Origin: Bacteroidota bacterium | Lineage (GTDB): Bacteria; Bacteroidota; Ignavibacteria; UBA10030; UBA8401 | Reading direction: 5' to 3' | Assembly: GCA_008933835.1 (NCBI GenBank) | Contig: WBUG01000037.1 | Span: 1 to 32,130, forward strand | Length of the DNA stretch: 32,130 nucleotides | Shown: piece by piece, positions 22,865 to 30,988 of the stretch | Layout: each line of letters opens with the position of its first letter | Numbering within the stretch: the stretch's first letter is position 1 | Program-made: the position numbers and the translations under genes | Notes under the pieces: model-generated | Seen by the model: the letters and a program-made list of their open reading frames with translations, nothing else | The model's database searches: none | What the model was told of the DNA's origin: nothing

Positions 22865-23590
22865 GTGAAACCGTTCATCCTTCTCTTCGCTTTTCTCGCT
22901 CTGACCGCCGGAGCCGCGCAGGAGCCGAAGCGCATCACCCGCACCATCTCGCCGGACGACGCGGTCATCCTCCGCGAGATCGGCGCGGTCATCATGCCGA
23001 AAGAGGGATCGCTCGTCATCGAGGTCGTGCTCGGCAACACCGGCCAGCAGGAAGCGGACATCAAGGCGCAGGACGAGGTGCTGATGGCGAACGGCAAGCG
23101 GGTGAAGTCGCTCAAAGACCTGCGTGAACAGTACGACGACGCGCCGGTCGGGAAGGAATTCAAGATCGGCCTGAAGCGCGGGGAGAACCTGCAGATCGCG
23201 CGGTTCATCCGCAAGAGCGAAGAGGAACTGAATCAGGGTGGCGGGGGCGGCGGAGGCCGGACGATGACCTTCCGTATGGAACGCAAAGAAGGGGAAGAGA
23301 TGCTGCCGGCGCTCGGACTCGGCGTGTTGACGAAAGAAGGACGCGCCGTCGTCGGGAACGTCCTCCCCACCGCGGGGAACAACTTCACGGCGTTCACGCC
23401 GAAAGAGGGGGACGTCATCGTATCGCTGAACGGTACCGCCGTCGCATCGTCCGAAGCGTTCGTGAAAGGATACGACGGGCTGAAGGAAGGGGACGCCGTG
23501 ACCATCGTCTTCCGCCGCGGAGGGAAGGAATCGTCCGCCTCCTTTAAAAAACCGAAACCGATGGGCCGCATGATGATGATCACGAAATGA
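22865..23590 (+). CDS. Exported double-PDZ protein
   Basis: 241 aa from a GTG at 22865, chosen because AGGAG lies 5 bp upstream, the signal peptide starts there (MKPFILLFAFLALTAGAAQ) and the likely transcription start lies beyond the ATG at 22793. PDZ-like domain 1 (about 35-118) contains IKAQDEVLMANGKRVKSLKD. A glycine-rich linker (seven Gly, about 125-131) leads to PDZ-like domain 2 (about 148-225) with TPKEGDVIVSLNGTAVASSE. No serine-protease domain is attached, unlike DegP/HtrA, so it should act as a periplasmic adaptor binding protein C-termini. Its stop overlaps the next ATG (ATGA). It opens the operon that is divergent from the kinase. Confidence 0.8.
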   Translation: MKPFILLFAFLALTAGAAQEPKRITRTISPDDAVILREIGAVIMPKEGSLVIEVVLGNTGQQEADIKAQDEVLMANGKRVKSLKDLREQYDDAPVGKEFKIGLKRGENLQIARFIRKSEEELNQGGGGGGGRTMTFRMERKEGEEMLPALGLGVLTKEGRAVVGNVLPTAGNNFTAFTPKEGDVIVSLNGTAVASSEAFVKGYDGLKEGDAVTIVFRRGGKESSASFKKPKPMGRMMMITK

Positions 23591-25092
23591 GACACCGGGC
23601 GTTCACCATCGCATGCTGTCTGGCGCTGCTGACGGCGTTCGTTCCCGAACCCGTCCCCGCCCAGGCGAACCCGTATTTCAACCAGCGGGACGACAAGTAC
23701 CGCCTGCTCGGACTCAAACGCGCCAAGGAGGCGTACGAGTACAGCCGGCGCGAGTTCGACCGGCAGCAGGACCTCTATAAGAAGGGACTCCTCTCCCAGG
23801 CGGAACTGGAACGCTCGCGCGTGACGTTCGCCGACGCCGAGGTGAACTACCAGCAGTCGCTCCTGGCGGTGCTGTTCGAGACGCAGTTCATCTCGGTGGA
23901 AAAGGCGGTGAAGTACCAGAGCGCGGACGGACGGAAGCACGTGCGCCTCACCCTCGTGAACACCTCCGGCGGGAACGCCGAATTCCAGAAGCTCGTGAAG
24001 ATGGAGGACCAGCTCTTCCGCTCCCTGCAACCGGACGTCATCCCCAACATCTACGTCTCCATCGCCAACGGCGAGAACGCCATCATCAGCCAGCCGTACG
24101 AGGCGAAGATCGACGAGCTCCGGTTCGGGCGGCCCCAGCCGCTGGACTTCGTGCTGCTGCAGGACCTGGACGCCGTCACCGTCAACATCATCTACGGCAA
24201 CGGCTCCACCCGCAGCATGAAGATCTACCTGCAGAAGGACGCGTCGCAGAACCGGGTGCTCGTGCAGTCCCAGCAGTTCTCGCAGGAGGGGGAGCTCGGC
24301 AAGTCCGCCTCGTTCGACCTCACGCTCGAGCTCTTCAGCGGCACCGTGAACACGTTCGGCCTGGAGGTGGTGAACCTTCCGCCGCAAGTGGACCGGTTCT
24401 TCAAGGACCCGCAGACGCAGGCGCGGCTCAGCCAGTTCAAGTTCATCGAGAACGCCAACACGCGCCGGGCCGCACTGGAGGTCTCGCTGCCGGACCGTCC
24501 CACGAGCGACATCGTCATGGGCCGGCCCATCCCCTTCTACGTCCTCGTCATCCCGCGGGACCGGATGGAGGAGTTCCGCACCGCCGCGCCGAAGCAGTGG
24601 ACCGCCGAGGAGATCGAACGGCTCAACGTCGGCTATGTGAAGCTGGAGCTCGTCCCCCGCGGCAAGGGGCGCCTCCTCGTCCGCGCGCCGCAGCTCTTCC
24701 ACTCCATCAAACCGGACGGCACCGTGCGCCTGACGGTGGAACTGGTGAACGAAGGGACGCGCCGTCTGGACAACGTGCGCATCGAGGCGGACGTGCCGCT
24801 CAACTGGACCAAACGTATCGAACCGGCGGTGCTCCCCTCGCTCGACATCGCGGAGGAGCAGCGCGTGACGCTCGAATTCACCCCTCCGGCCGGCATCCCG
24901 AGCGGACGCTACGAAGTGCGGCTCCGGACCAGCGCGCTGTCCGACAATCAGCCGGTGAACGGCGAGGACAAGAGCGTGACGGCCGAGGTCCTGCCCGAAA
25001 CGAACGTGGCCGGAACGCTCATCATCGTGCTGCTCATCCTCGGCGTGGTGGGGGGCATCGTGTGGTACGGCGTGCGGTTATCGAAACGATAA
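23587..25092 (+). CDS. Membrane-anchored NEW3-domain protein with N-terminal coiled coil
   Basis: 501 aa. The signal peptide (to about residue 26, VPAQ) is followed by a strongly charged helical hairpin (about 38-95; AKEAYEYSRREFDRQQDLYK then KGLLSQAELERSRVTFADAE) like those of membrane-fusion (HlyD-type) proteins. A long beta-rich middle part follows, then a NEW3-like immunoglobulin fold (about 375-465; VRLTVELVNEGTRRLDNVRI, PLNWTKRIEP, VTLEFTPPAGIPSGRYEV). The C-terminal transmembrane helix (about 475-495) and basic tail would anchor it with the bulk outside the cytoplasm. NEW3 proteins often accompany ABC-2 transporters, and one starts 190 bp downstream. It is coupled to the PDZ gene by ATGA. 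Confidence 0.75.
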   Translation: MRHRAFTIACCLALLTAFVPEPVPAQANPYFNQRDDKYRLLGLKRAKEAYEYSRREFDRQQDLYKKGLLSQAELERSRVTFADAEVNYQQSLLAVLFETQFISVEKAVKYQSADGRKHVRLTLVNTSGGNAEFQKLVKMEDQLFRSLQPDVIPNIYVSIANGENAIISQPYEAKIDELRFGRPQPLDFVLLQDLDAVTVNIIYGNGSTRSMKIYLQKDASQNRVLVQSQQFSQEGELGKSASFDLTLELFSGTVNTFGLEVVNLPPQVDRFFKDPQTQARLSQFKFIENANTRRAALEVSLPDRPTSDIVMGRPIPFYVLVIPRDRMEEFRTAAPKQWTAEEIERLNVGYVKLELVPRGKGRLLVRAPQLFHSIKPDGTVRLTVELVNEGTRRLDNVRIEADVPLNWTKRIEPAVLPSLDIAEEQRVTLEFTPPAGIPSGRYEVRLRTSALSDNQPVNGEDKSVTAEVLPETNVAGTLIIVLLILGVVGGIVWYGVRLSKR

Positions 25093-25215
25093 AAAGACCG
25101 CACACAATGGCACAAAGAAAGGGGGGTCAACACGGCTCCCTGATCTGCACATTCTCAAGACCGTACTTACAACAGTACCTATCATTCGTGGTTCATTGAC
25201 CGCAGTGCCGTGAAA

Positions 25216-25269
25216 TGTGATTTGTGTTCACCTGTTCACTGTTCACTGATTACTGATTACTGTTCACTG
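25216..25269 (+). repeat. Heptamer array, left copy
   Basis: TGTGATTTG (25216-25224) is followed by five contiguous 7-mers at 25235-25269: TTCACTG twice, ATTACTG twice, TTCACTG. The array ends 13 bp before the ABC ATPase start; a related block occurs at 29184-29229. The remainder of the gap 25093-25282 shows no gene. Confidence 0.7.
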
Positions 25270-25282
25270 TAAAGGAGTTTTT

Positions 25283-26014
25283 ATGAGCGTTCACACGATG
25301 CTGGAAGCGGTCAACCTCTCCAAGCGGTACGAGGACGGCGCGCTGGCCGTCGACGACGTCTCCTTCTCCGTCCGTCCGGGCGAGATCTTCGCGATGCTCG
25401 GGGGGAACGGCGCGGGCAAGACCACCACCATCAACATCTTCCTGAACTTCCTGGAACCGACCGCGGGAGAGGCGCGCATCAACGGCATCGCCGCCCACCG
25501 GGCGCCGCTGGAGGCGAAGCGGCACGTCGCCTTCGTCTCGGAGAACGTGATGCTCTATCCGACCTTCACCGCAGTGCAGAACCTGGACTACTTCGCCCGG
25601 CTGGGCGGCAAGACACAGTACACCGCCGACGACTACCGCCGCGTGCTGCTCCGCGTCGGTCTGCAGGAGGAGGCGCACCACAAGAAGCTGAAGGGATTCT
25701 CCAAGGGGATGCGCCAGAAGTGCGGCATCGCCATCGCCATCCTGAAGGACGCTCCGGCCATCCTGCTGGACGAGCCGACCTCCGGACTGGACCCGAAATC
25801 CGGTTTCGAGTTCATGCAGCTCCTCGGTTCGCTGCGGGACGAGGGGAAGGCGGTGCTCATGTCCACCCACGACATCTTCCGCGCGAAGGAGACGGCGGAC
25901 ACCATCGGCATCATGCGGCAGGGACGCCTCGTGATGCAGCGTTCCCGCGCCGGACTGGCCGGTGAGGACCTGGAGCGGCTGTACATGGAACACATGGCCG
26001 GCGTGCACGAATAA
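25283..26014 (+). CDS. ABC transporter ATP-binding protein
   Basis: 243 aa, start ATG at 25283 with AAGGAG upstream. Walker A is GGNGAGKTTT (about residues 40-49), the signature is FSKGM (about 138-142, replacing LSGGQ as in many ABC-2 exporters), Walker B is AILLDEPTSGLDP and the switch His is in MSTHD. It is a single nucleotide-binding domain of the size usual for ABC-2 systems. It must work with the two permeases that follow, 9 and about 1,455 bp downstream. By family this is an exporter or an extracytoplasmic remodelling complex; the cargo is not known. Confidence 0.93.
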   Translation: MSVHTMLEAVNLSKRYEDGALAVDDVSFSVRPGEIFAMLGGNGAGKTTTINIFLNFLEPTAGEARINGIAAHRAPLEAKRHVAFVSENVMLYPTFTAVQNLDYFARLGGKTQYTADDYRRVLLRVGLQEEAHHKKLKGFSKGMRQKCGIAIAILKDAPAILLDEPTSGLDPKSGFEFMQLLGSLRDEGKAVLMSTHDIFRAKETADTIGIMRQGRLVMQRSRAGLAGEDLERLYMEHMAGVHE

Positions 26015-26023
26015 GGAGGACCC

Positions 26024-27442
26024 ATGCTCGTCCACATCATCGAAAAGGAACTGCGGGACATCGTCGGCTCCGCCAAGTTCGCGGTCAACTTCTCCATCGG
26101 CACCGCGCTCATCCTTCTCTCCTTCTACACCGGCGCGCAGAACCACCGCATCGCGCAGGAACAGCACGAAGCGGCCCTCGCCGCCAACGTACGGCAGTAC
26201 GAGGGGGTCACGGACTGGATGCGCGTGCAGTCCTTCCGTATCTTCCTCCCCCCGCAGCCGGTCGCCGCGCTCGTCAACGGCGTCTCGAACGACATCGGCC
26301 GCACGGTGGAGGTGCGCGGACGGGGGGAACTGCGCTCGCAGGACAGCCGCTACGGCGACGATCCCATCTTCGCCATGTTCCGGTTCCTGGACCTGGACTT
26401 CATCGTCACCGTCATCCTCACCCTCTTCGCGGTCCTGTTCGGCTACGATGCGGTCAACGGCGAGAAGGAACGCGGCACGCTCCGCCTCACCTTCGCCAAC
26501 GCCGTGCCGCGGACGGTGTTCATCACGGGCAAGTGCGCCGGGACGTTCCTCGGACTCGCCGTTCCGCTCATCATCCCCTTCCTCCTCGGCGCGCTCCTCC
26601 TTCCCGTGTTCGGCGTGCCGATGTCCGGTCCCGACTGGACCGCCCTGGCGCTCGTCACGGGGGCGGGACTGCTCACCATGGGCGCGTACCTCCTGCTGTC
26701 GGTCTGGGTCTCCGCACGCACGGAACGGAGCTCCACCTCGTTCCTCGTGCTGCTCTCCGTCTGGATCATGACCGTCATCGTCCTGCCGAGGCTCTCGGCG
26801 GCGGGGGCGGACCTGTTCGTGTCCGTACCGAGCATGGACGAGGTCAATTCGCAGAAGAGCCGGTTCATGTCCCAGCTCTGGAACGAGGACCGCACCAAGA
26901 TGAACGGCTTCACCCCGGCGAACAAGGGGGACGTGCAGGAGGTGATGAAGGAGTTCAACCGGTACATGCAGACGCTGGCGGACGACCGCGAGAAGCGGTT
27001 CAACGAGTTCGCCGGCCGGCTGAACGAGGAGCGGGCCAACCGGCAGATGGAACACCGGCGTCTGACGCAGTACCTCTCTTGCCTCTCCCCCGCCGCCCTC
27101 TTCACCCTCGCCGCGTCGGAGCTGGCAGGAACCTCGCTGCGGCTGGAGGAGGAATACCTCGCACAGGCGCGGGAGTACCAGAAGGAGTACGCCCGGTTCA
27201 TGAAGGAGAAGACCGGGACGAACACCGGCGGATTCGCCATGGTCTTCCGGATGGTCACGGACGACAACGCCGAGAAACCGAAGCCCATCAACATCGCCGA
27301 GGTGCCGGCGTTCCGGTTCGTCCCCCCGGCCGCGGAGGCGGGACTCCCACCGTTCACGATCTTTTCAGGCACGATCGCTTTGTACGCGCTCCTTTCCTTC
27401 GCCGGAGCGTACCGCGCATTCCGGACGTACGACGTCCGCTGA
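26024..27442 (+). CDS. ABC-2 type permease with large extracytoplasmic insert (first paralogue)
   Basis: 472 aa, with AAGGAGG directly upstream. An N-terminal transmembrane helix (about 20-38) is followed by an extracytoplasmic segment (about 40-125). Then come helices at about 127-150, 172-197, 205-232 and 240-262. A second large hydrophilic and partly coiled insert (about 265-445; RFNEFAGRLNEERANRQMEH) precedes a last helix (about 448-466). The cytoplasmic loop YDAVNGEKERGTLRLTFANA is the ABC-2 coupling-type motif. The layout matches DUF3526-like permeases. It shares blocks of near-identical sequence with the next gene, so the two are a tandem duplication and probably a heterodimer. Confidence 0.85.
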   Translation: MLVHIIEKELRDIVGSAKFAVNFSIGTALILLSFYTGAQNHRIAQEQHEAALAANVRQYEGVTDWMRVQSFRIFLPPQPVAALVNGVSNDIGRTVEVRGRGELRSQDSRYGDDPIFAMFRFLDLDFIVTVILTLFAVLFGYDAVNGEKERGTLRLTFANAVPRTVFITGKCAGTFLGLAVPLIIPFLLGALLLPVFGVPMSGPDWTALALVTGAGLLTMGAYLLLSVWVSARTERSSTSFLVLLSVWIMTVIVLPRLSAAGADLFVSVPSMDEVNSQKSRFMSQLWNEDRTKMNGFTPANKGDVQEVMKEFNRYMQTLADDREKRFNEFAGRLNEERANRQMEHRRLTQYLSCLSPAALFTLAASELAGTSLRLEEEYLAQAREYQKEYARFMKEKTGTNTGGFAMVFRMVTDDNAEKPKPINIAEVPAFRFVPPAAEAGLPPFTIFSGTIALYALLSFAGAYRAFRTYDVR

Positions 27443-27469
27443 GACGAACGCCAACACAGGAACACGACC

Positions 27470-28936
27470 ATGCTCGCCACCATCATCGTCCATGAACTGA
27501 AGAACATCCTCTTCAGCCCCAAGTTCTCCGTCACGGTCGCCGTCGCCTCCGTGCTCCTGCTCCTCTCCGTCGTCGCCGGCATCGGCCAGTACCGGGCCGC
27601 GGCGGCGCAGTACGAGACCACCACGCAGCTGGTGCAGCAGGAGATGCGCGAGGCGAGAGGCTGGATGGCGCTCACCAACAAGGTGCTGCGCCGGCCGGAC
27701 CCGATGCAGATCTTCGTCTCCGGCGTCGCCAACGACGTGGGACGCCTCTCCGGCGTGAACGCGTTCCAGGCCGTGAAGCTGTCGCACAGCACCTTCTCGG
27801 ACGACCCGGTCTACGCGGTGTTCCGCTTCATCGACCTCTCGTTCATCGTCGCCGTCGTCTTCTCGCTGTTGGCGGTCCTCTTCACGTATGACGCGGTGAA
27901 CGGCGAGAAGGAGCGCGGAACGCTCCAGCTCACCTTCGCCAACGCCGTGCCGCGCGCACAGTACATCCTCGGCAAGTTCGCCGGGGCGTGGCTGGGACTG
28001 GTGCTGCCGCTGCTGGTGCCGATGCTCCTCTCGCTGCTCCTCCTCGCGGTGACGGCGGTGCCGATGACCGCGGAGGAATGGGGACGCACCGTCCTGCTCT
28101 TCGGCGGCGCGGTGCTGTACGTGACCGTGTTCGTCGCGCTCGGCATCCTCCTCTCCACCCTCACCCCGCGCTCCTCCGCGTCGTTCCTCTACGCGCTCGT
28201 ACTGTGGGTCTGCGCGGTCTTCATCGTCCCCCGCGCCGGCACCACGCTCGCCGGACATCTCGTGCCGGTCCCCACGGTGGCCGAGACCGAAGCGCGGCGC
28301 GACGCCTTCGCGAAGGACCGGTGGGCGCAATACGAGGCGCAGATGCAGTCACGCTGGAAGGAACGGAACGCTCCGCTGGAGGGGATGACCAAGGAGGAAC
28401 GGGAGGCGTACCGGGACGAAAAGATGTGGGAGTGGATGGAGCAGGACGACCAGGACCGGAAGCAGGTGCAGACGGACATCGACGAACAGGCGCGCCGGCT
28501 GACGGAGGAACTGCGGAACCGGCGGATGGAGCAGGAGCGGCTCGCGTTCACCCTCTCGCGCCTCTCCCCCGCGTCGTCGTTCCAGCTTGCGGCGATGAAC
28601 CTCGCCGGCACCGACATCGCGCTCAAGACGCGGTACGAGGACGCGCTGAACGGCTACCGCACGCTCTTCAACGAGTACAAGGAGAAGAAGGCGAAAGAAT
28701 CGGGGAACTCCGGCGGATTCCGCATCGAGGTCAACTCCGACACCGGAGTGAAGATCGACGCGGGAAGGGAGCGCGGGGTGCTGGACCTGACCGGCATGCC
28801 GCAGTTCACGCATCCCTCCCCCTCCGCCGCCGAAACGATGCGCTCCGCGTTCATCGACCTCGGCCTGCTCGGCCTCTTCTCCCTCGCCGCCTTCGCCGGA
28901 GCGTTCGTCCGCTTCCTCCGCTACGATGTGCGGTGA
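27470..28936 (+). CDS. ABC-2 type permease with large extracytoplasmic insert (second paralogue)
   Basis: 488 aa. Same order of helices and inserts as its neighbour: anchor helix (about 20-38), first insert (about 40-125, with VSGVANDVGRLSG against VNGVSNDIGRTVE), membrane core with YDAVNGEKERGTLQLTFANA, then a long charged insert (about 265-455, rich in Glu/Arg/Gln and probably coiled coil) and a last helix (about 459-478). The start follows the previous stop by 27 bp with AGGA upstream. It is the last gene of the plus-strand operon. The inserts could contact the NEW3 and PDZ proteins encoded upstream. Confidence 0.85.
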   Translation: MLATIIVHELKNILFSPKFSVTVAVASVLLLLSVVAGIGQYRAAAAQYETTTQLVQQEMREARGWMALTNKVLRRPDPMQIFVSGVANDVGRLSGVNAFQAVKLSHSTFSDDPVYAVFRFIDLSFIVAVVFSLLAVLFTYDAVNGEKERGTLQLTFANAVPRAQYILGKFAGAWLGLVLPLLVPMLLSLLLLAVTAVPMTAEEWGRTVLLFGGAVLYVTVFVALGILLSTLTPRSSASFLYALVLWVCAVFIVPRAGTTLAGHLVPVPTVAETEARRDAFAKDRWAQYEAQMQSRWKERNAPLEGMTKEEREAYRDEKMWEWMEQDDQDRKQVQTDIDEQARRLTEELRNRRMEQERLAFTLSRLSPASSFQLAAMNLAGTDIALKTRYEDALNGYRTLFNEYKEKKAKESGNSGGFRIEVNSDTGVKIDAGRERGVLDLTGMPQFTHPSPSAAETMRSAFIDLGLLGLFSLAAFAGAFVRFLRYDVR

Positions 28937-28990
28937 TTCCGCGGTACGACCCGCCGGACATGCCGGAACAGAAGAATGGTCCGTTAAAAA

Positions 28991-29026
28991 TGAACATCCC
29001 CGTGTTCATTGAAGAAGACGGGGATG
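28991..29026 (+). terminator. Hairpin(s) after the ABC operon
   Basis: CATCCCCGT (28995-29003) and ACGGGGATG (29018-29026) form a perfect 9-bp stem. A competing stem TGAACA (28991-28996) / TGTTCA (29003-29008) shares its left arm. No T-run follows. The gap 28937-29233 otherwise holds no convincing gene. Confidence 0.4.
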
Positions 29027-29183
29027 ATGGGACAAGTACCGCTACTCCCTAATCCTCAACCCAACTTCTCATATACCTGGATGTTCGATTCTTGATGCCG
29101 CACACCGCATCATTGCCCATCCGGATTCATTTTCTCTGCCCATGTACCGCGGTGGATGTATCTGTGACAGGTGTTTTGTGACT

Positions 29184-29229
29184 TGTGATTTGCTGTTTCT
29201 GTTCACTGTTTACTGTTCACTGCTCACTG
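29184..29229 (+). repeat. Heptamer array, right copy
   Basis: TGTGATTTG (29184-29192), then 7-mers GTTTCTG, TTCACTG, TTTACTG, TTCACTG, CTCACTG (29195-29229). Same orientation and internal spacing as the block at 25216-25269, so the two bracket the ABC genes. Confidence 0.65.
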
Positions 29230-29233
29230 ATTC

Positions 29234-29737
29234 TCACCGATATCTCCTCCACGCGTACCTCAGCGTCCCCGTCGCCCCGTCGTACCATTGCATCGAGCCG
29301 CTCGGCGCTCCTTCCGAACCCAGTTTGTAGTATATGGACATCTCTTTCGTCGTGAATTCGATGATGTCCATCGTCGCGGTCCCGGCCGGCTGACCGATGA
29401 CCTTCATGCTCTTCCAGCGTCCGCTGAGGTTCTTCGGCCGGAGCGAATCGACGCCGAAAAAGAATCCATGGGTCGCCGTGAAGGTGGAGTCGCTCTTGAG
29501 CGTGAGCGAAGCGCTCTCGACAAATGACGCGTCGTTCGGCGAGGATGAGGATGTGAGGATCCAGGTCCCCGGGAATCCCGTGGTCACGACGCCGCCGTCG
29601 ACCGGACCGTCGTTACGGCATCCTCCCTCTCCTTCGAAGGCGCTGAAGAGCACCACCACGGCGGCGATGAGGGGGAACAGGCGATGGAGCCGGGTCGTAC
29701 CGGTCCGGAGCGGTGTGTTGTGCGGTGCCGTACTCAT
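29234..29737 (-). CDS. Small secreted or membrane-tethered protein, lipocalin-like layout
   Basis: 167 aa. A basic N-terminus and hydrophobic segment (LFPLIAAVVVLFSAF, about 20-34) precede a Cys in GEGGC, which is a poor lipobox, so lipidation is uncertain. The remainder (about 55-167) has the pattern of small lipocalin-like beta-barrels: GTWILTSSSSPNDASF, LTLKSDSTFTATHGF, LSGRWKSMKVIG and IIEFTTKEMSIYY. No ligand can be named. It starts 41 bp after the stop of the membrane protein gene at 29779, with AAAGG upstream, and is probably co-transcribed with it. Confidence 0.7.
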   Translation of the reverse strand: MSTAPHNTPLRTGTTRLHRLFPLIAAVVVLFSAFEGEGGCRNDGPVDGGVVTTGFPGTWILTSSSSPNDASFVESASLTLKSDSTFTATHGFFFGVDSLRPKNLSGRWKSMKVIGQPAGTATMDIIEFTTKEMSIYYKLGSEGAPSGSMQWYDGATGTLRYAWRRYR

Positions 29738-29778
29738 AGAAACCTTTGCGTTCTGCGATGACGTTGTTGGCCGGCGTA

Positions 29779-30180
29779 TCAGTGATTCTCTTTCCCTCCT
29801 CCCCGTTTCGCCTCGAAACCGCGGACGACCACGTAGGCGATGAGGGCGAAGAGGAAGAAGATGAGGAGCATCCAGGCGATGCTCTGCAGCGAACCGATGA
29901 CCGACTTGTAGATCTCAATGATCCACCGGTCCGGCGTGAGCTGCAGCAGGACCCCTTCCCTGTCCGGCGTGACGTACTTCTCGATGTCCCACAGCGGCAC
30001 GCCCCCCGAGATGCCCACCACGTACGTGGCGAAGAGGATGTACCGCTGCCAGGTGGGTGCGAGCTCCTCCGTGACGAGCCTGCTCAGGATCTTAAAAACA
30101 GGTTTCCGGAACAGCAGCACCACGAGCGTCGCCATCACCACGGCGATGGCGAAGGTGACCATCAGCAGTGTCGTGAACAT
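29779..30180 (-). CDS. Small membrane protein of unknown function, three predicted helices
   Basis: 133 aa, start ATG at 30180 with AAGGAG upstream. Hydrophobic segments are at about 5-24 (LLMVTFAIAVVMATLVVLLF), 46-62 (YILFATYVVGISGGVPL) and 97-119 (SIAWMLLIFFLFALIAYVVV). A short hydrophilic stretch (about 63-90) lies between the second and third helices, and the tail is basic (EAKRGGGKENH). I do not recognise the family. Good ribosome binding, coding-like composition and operon position support a real gene. Confidence 0.7.
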   Translation of the reverse strand: MFTTLLMVTFAIAVVMATLVVLLFRKPVFKILSRLVTEELAPTWQRYILFATYVVGISGGVPLWDIEKYVTPDREGVLLQLTPDRWIIEIYKSVIGSLQSIAWMLLIFFLFALIAYVVVRGFEAKRGGGKENH

Positions 30181-30211
30181 GACTTCTCTCCTTTCGTGTC
30201 GATCTGTTGCT

Positions 30212-30228
30212 CGGTCCGCGCCGGACCG
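30212..30228 (-). terminator. Short hairpin between lipoprotein and membrane protein genes
   Basis: CGGTCCG (30212-30218) / CGGACCG (30222-30228) with a 3-nt loop, 62 bp after the lipoprotein stop. There is no T-run, so attenuation or an RNA-stabilising role is equally possible. Confidence 0.3.
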
Positions 30229-30289
30229 GGATCCCCACCCCTCCCGTCACATCATCGAAGCGAACTGAGCACGTCCCGCAGGAAGACGC

Positions 30290-30961
30290 TCATTGTTCCC
30301 GGGGCCGTCCTCCCCCAGCGGAGGAGTTCCATTCGAGGCGGATCTGAGACATCGTTCCGCCGACCTTGTACTCGGTCAGCCGGAGATCGTCGTTCGGAAT
30401 CCATTCGCCCGATTCACCGATGATCCCCGTTTCGACTTTCACCTTCCCGATCCCGGGACAATAGTACGTTGTTTCATACACTGGTCCGGTAGACAGTGTG
30501 TGCACGCTCTGGTACACGACGCAGTAAAACCATCCCGCCGGCGTCTCGGTCTTCTGCATCGCATTGATCACCCGCAGCGTATCATACCGTCGAACGATGA
30601 GCTCATTCTGTCGTACAGGATATTTAATGTACAGACTCAGCGGCTCGCTTCCCGGGGAATAGCAGTACACCCCATCGCTTCTGTTGACGTAGTATTGTTT
30701 GAATCCGATGAACATCGAGACCATATCGCGTATCGAATAGAGCCTCTCTCCATCGATCACCGTATCACTATCGACCGCTTCGGTCCATTCCATCGAATAC
30801 GATATCCCGCCAGCGGAATCGAATTTCCGATAGGAATAGATCCAATAATTTCCGACTTCGAGGGGGATGATCTGACCGGCGGCGGACGGTCCCAACGGAC
30901 CATCACTGCAACCGGCGGACAGGACGATACAGCACATGATTCCTGATATGAGGTTCTTCAT
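30290..30961 (-). CDS. Lipoprotein of unknown function
   Basis: 223 aa. The signal peptide ends in lipobox LSAGC with Cys18. The mature part is beta-rich with many aromatic residues, starting IPLEVGNYWIYSYRKFDSAG, a motif common at the start of small FCB lipoproteins that measure about 200 residues. No catalytic motif or named domain was recognised. It lies 27 bp downstream of another lipoprotein gene on the same strand. GC content is lower than in the left two-thirds of the window. Confidence 0.75.
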   Translation of the reverse strand: MKNLISGIMCCIVLSAGCSDGPLGPSAAGQIIPLEVGNYWIYSYRKFDSAGGISYSMEWTEAVDSDTVIDGERLYSIRDMVSMFIGFKQYYVNRSDGVYCYSPGSEPLSLYIKYPVRQNELIVRRYDTLRVINAMQKTETPAGWFYCVVYQSVHTLSTGPVYETTYYCPGIGKVKVETGIIGESGEWIPNDDLRLTEYKVGGTMSQIRLEWNSSAGGGRPREQ

Positions 30962-30988
30962 AGGATCGTATGCTGGAAAAAAAGATTT

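Noticed and set aside
25235-25269. Tandem 7-mers as a CRISPR array
   Set aside because: Units are contiguous with no spacers and far too short; no cas genes are present.
28961-29053. Small open frame of 30 codons after the second permease
   Set aside because: It coincides with the hairpin structure, has no ribosome site and does not resemble any known peptide.
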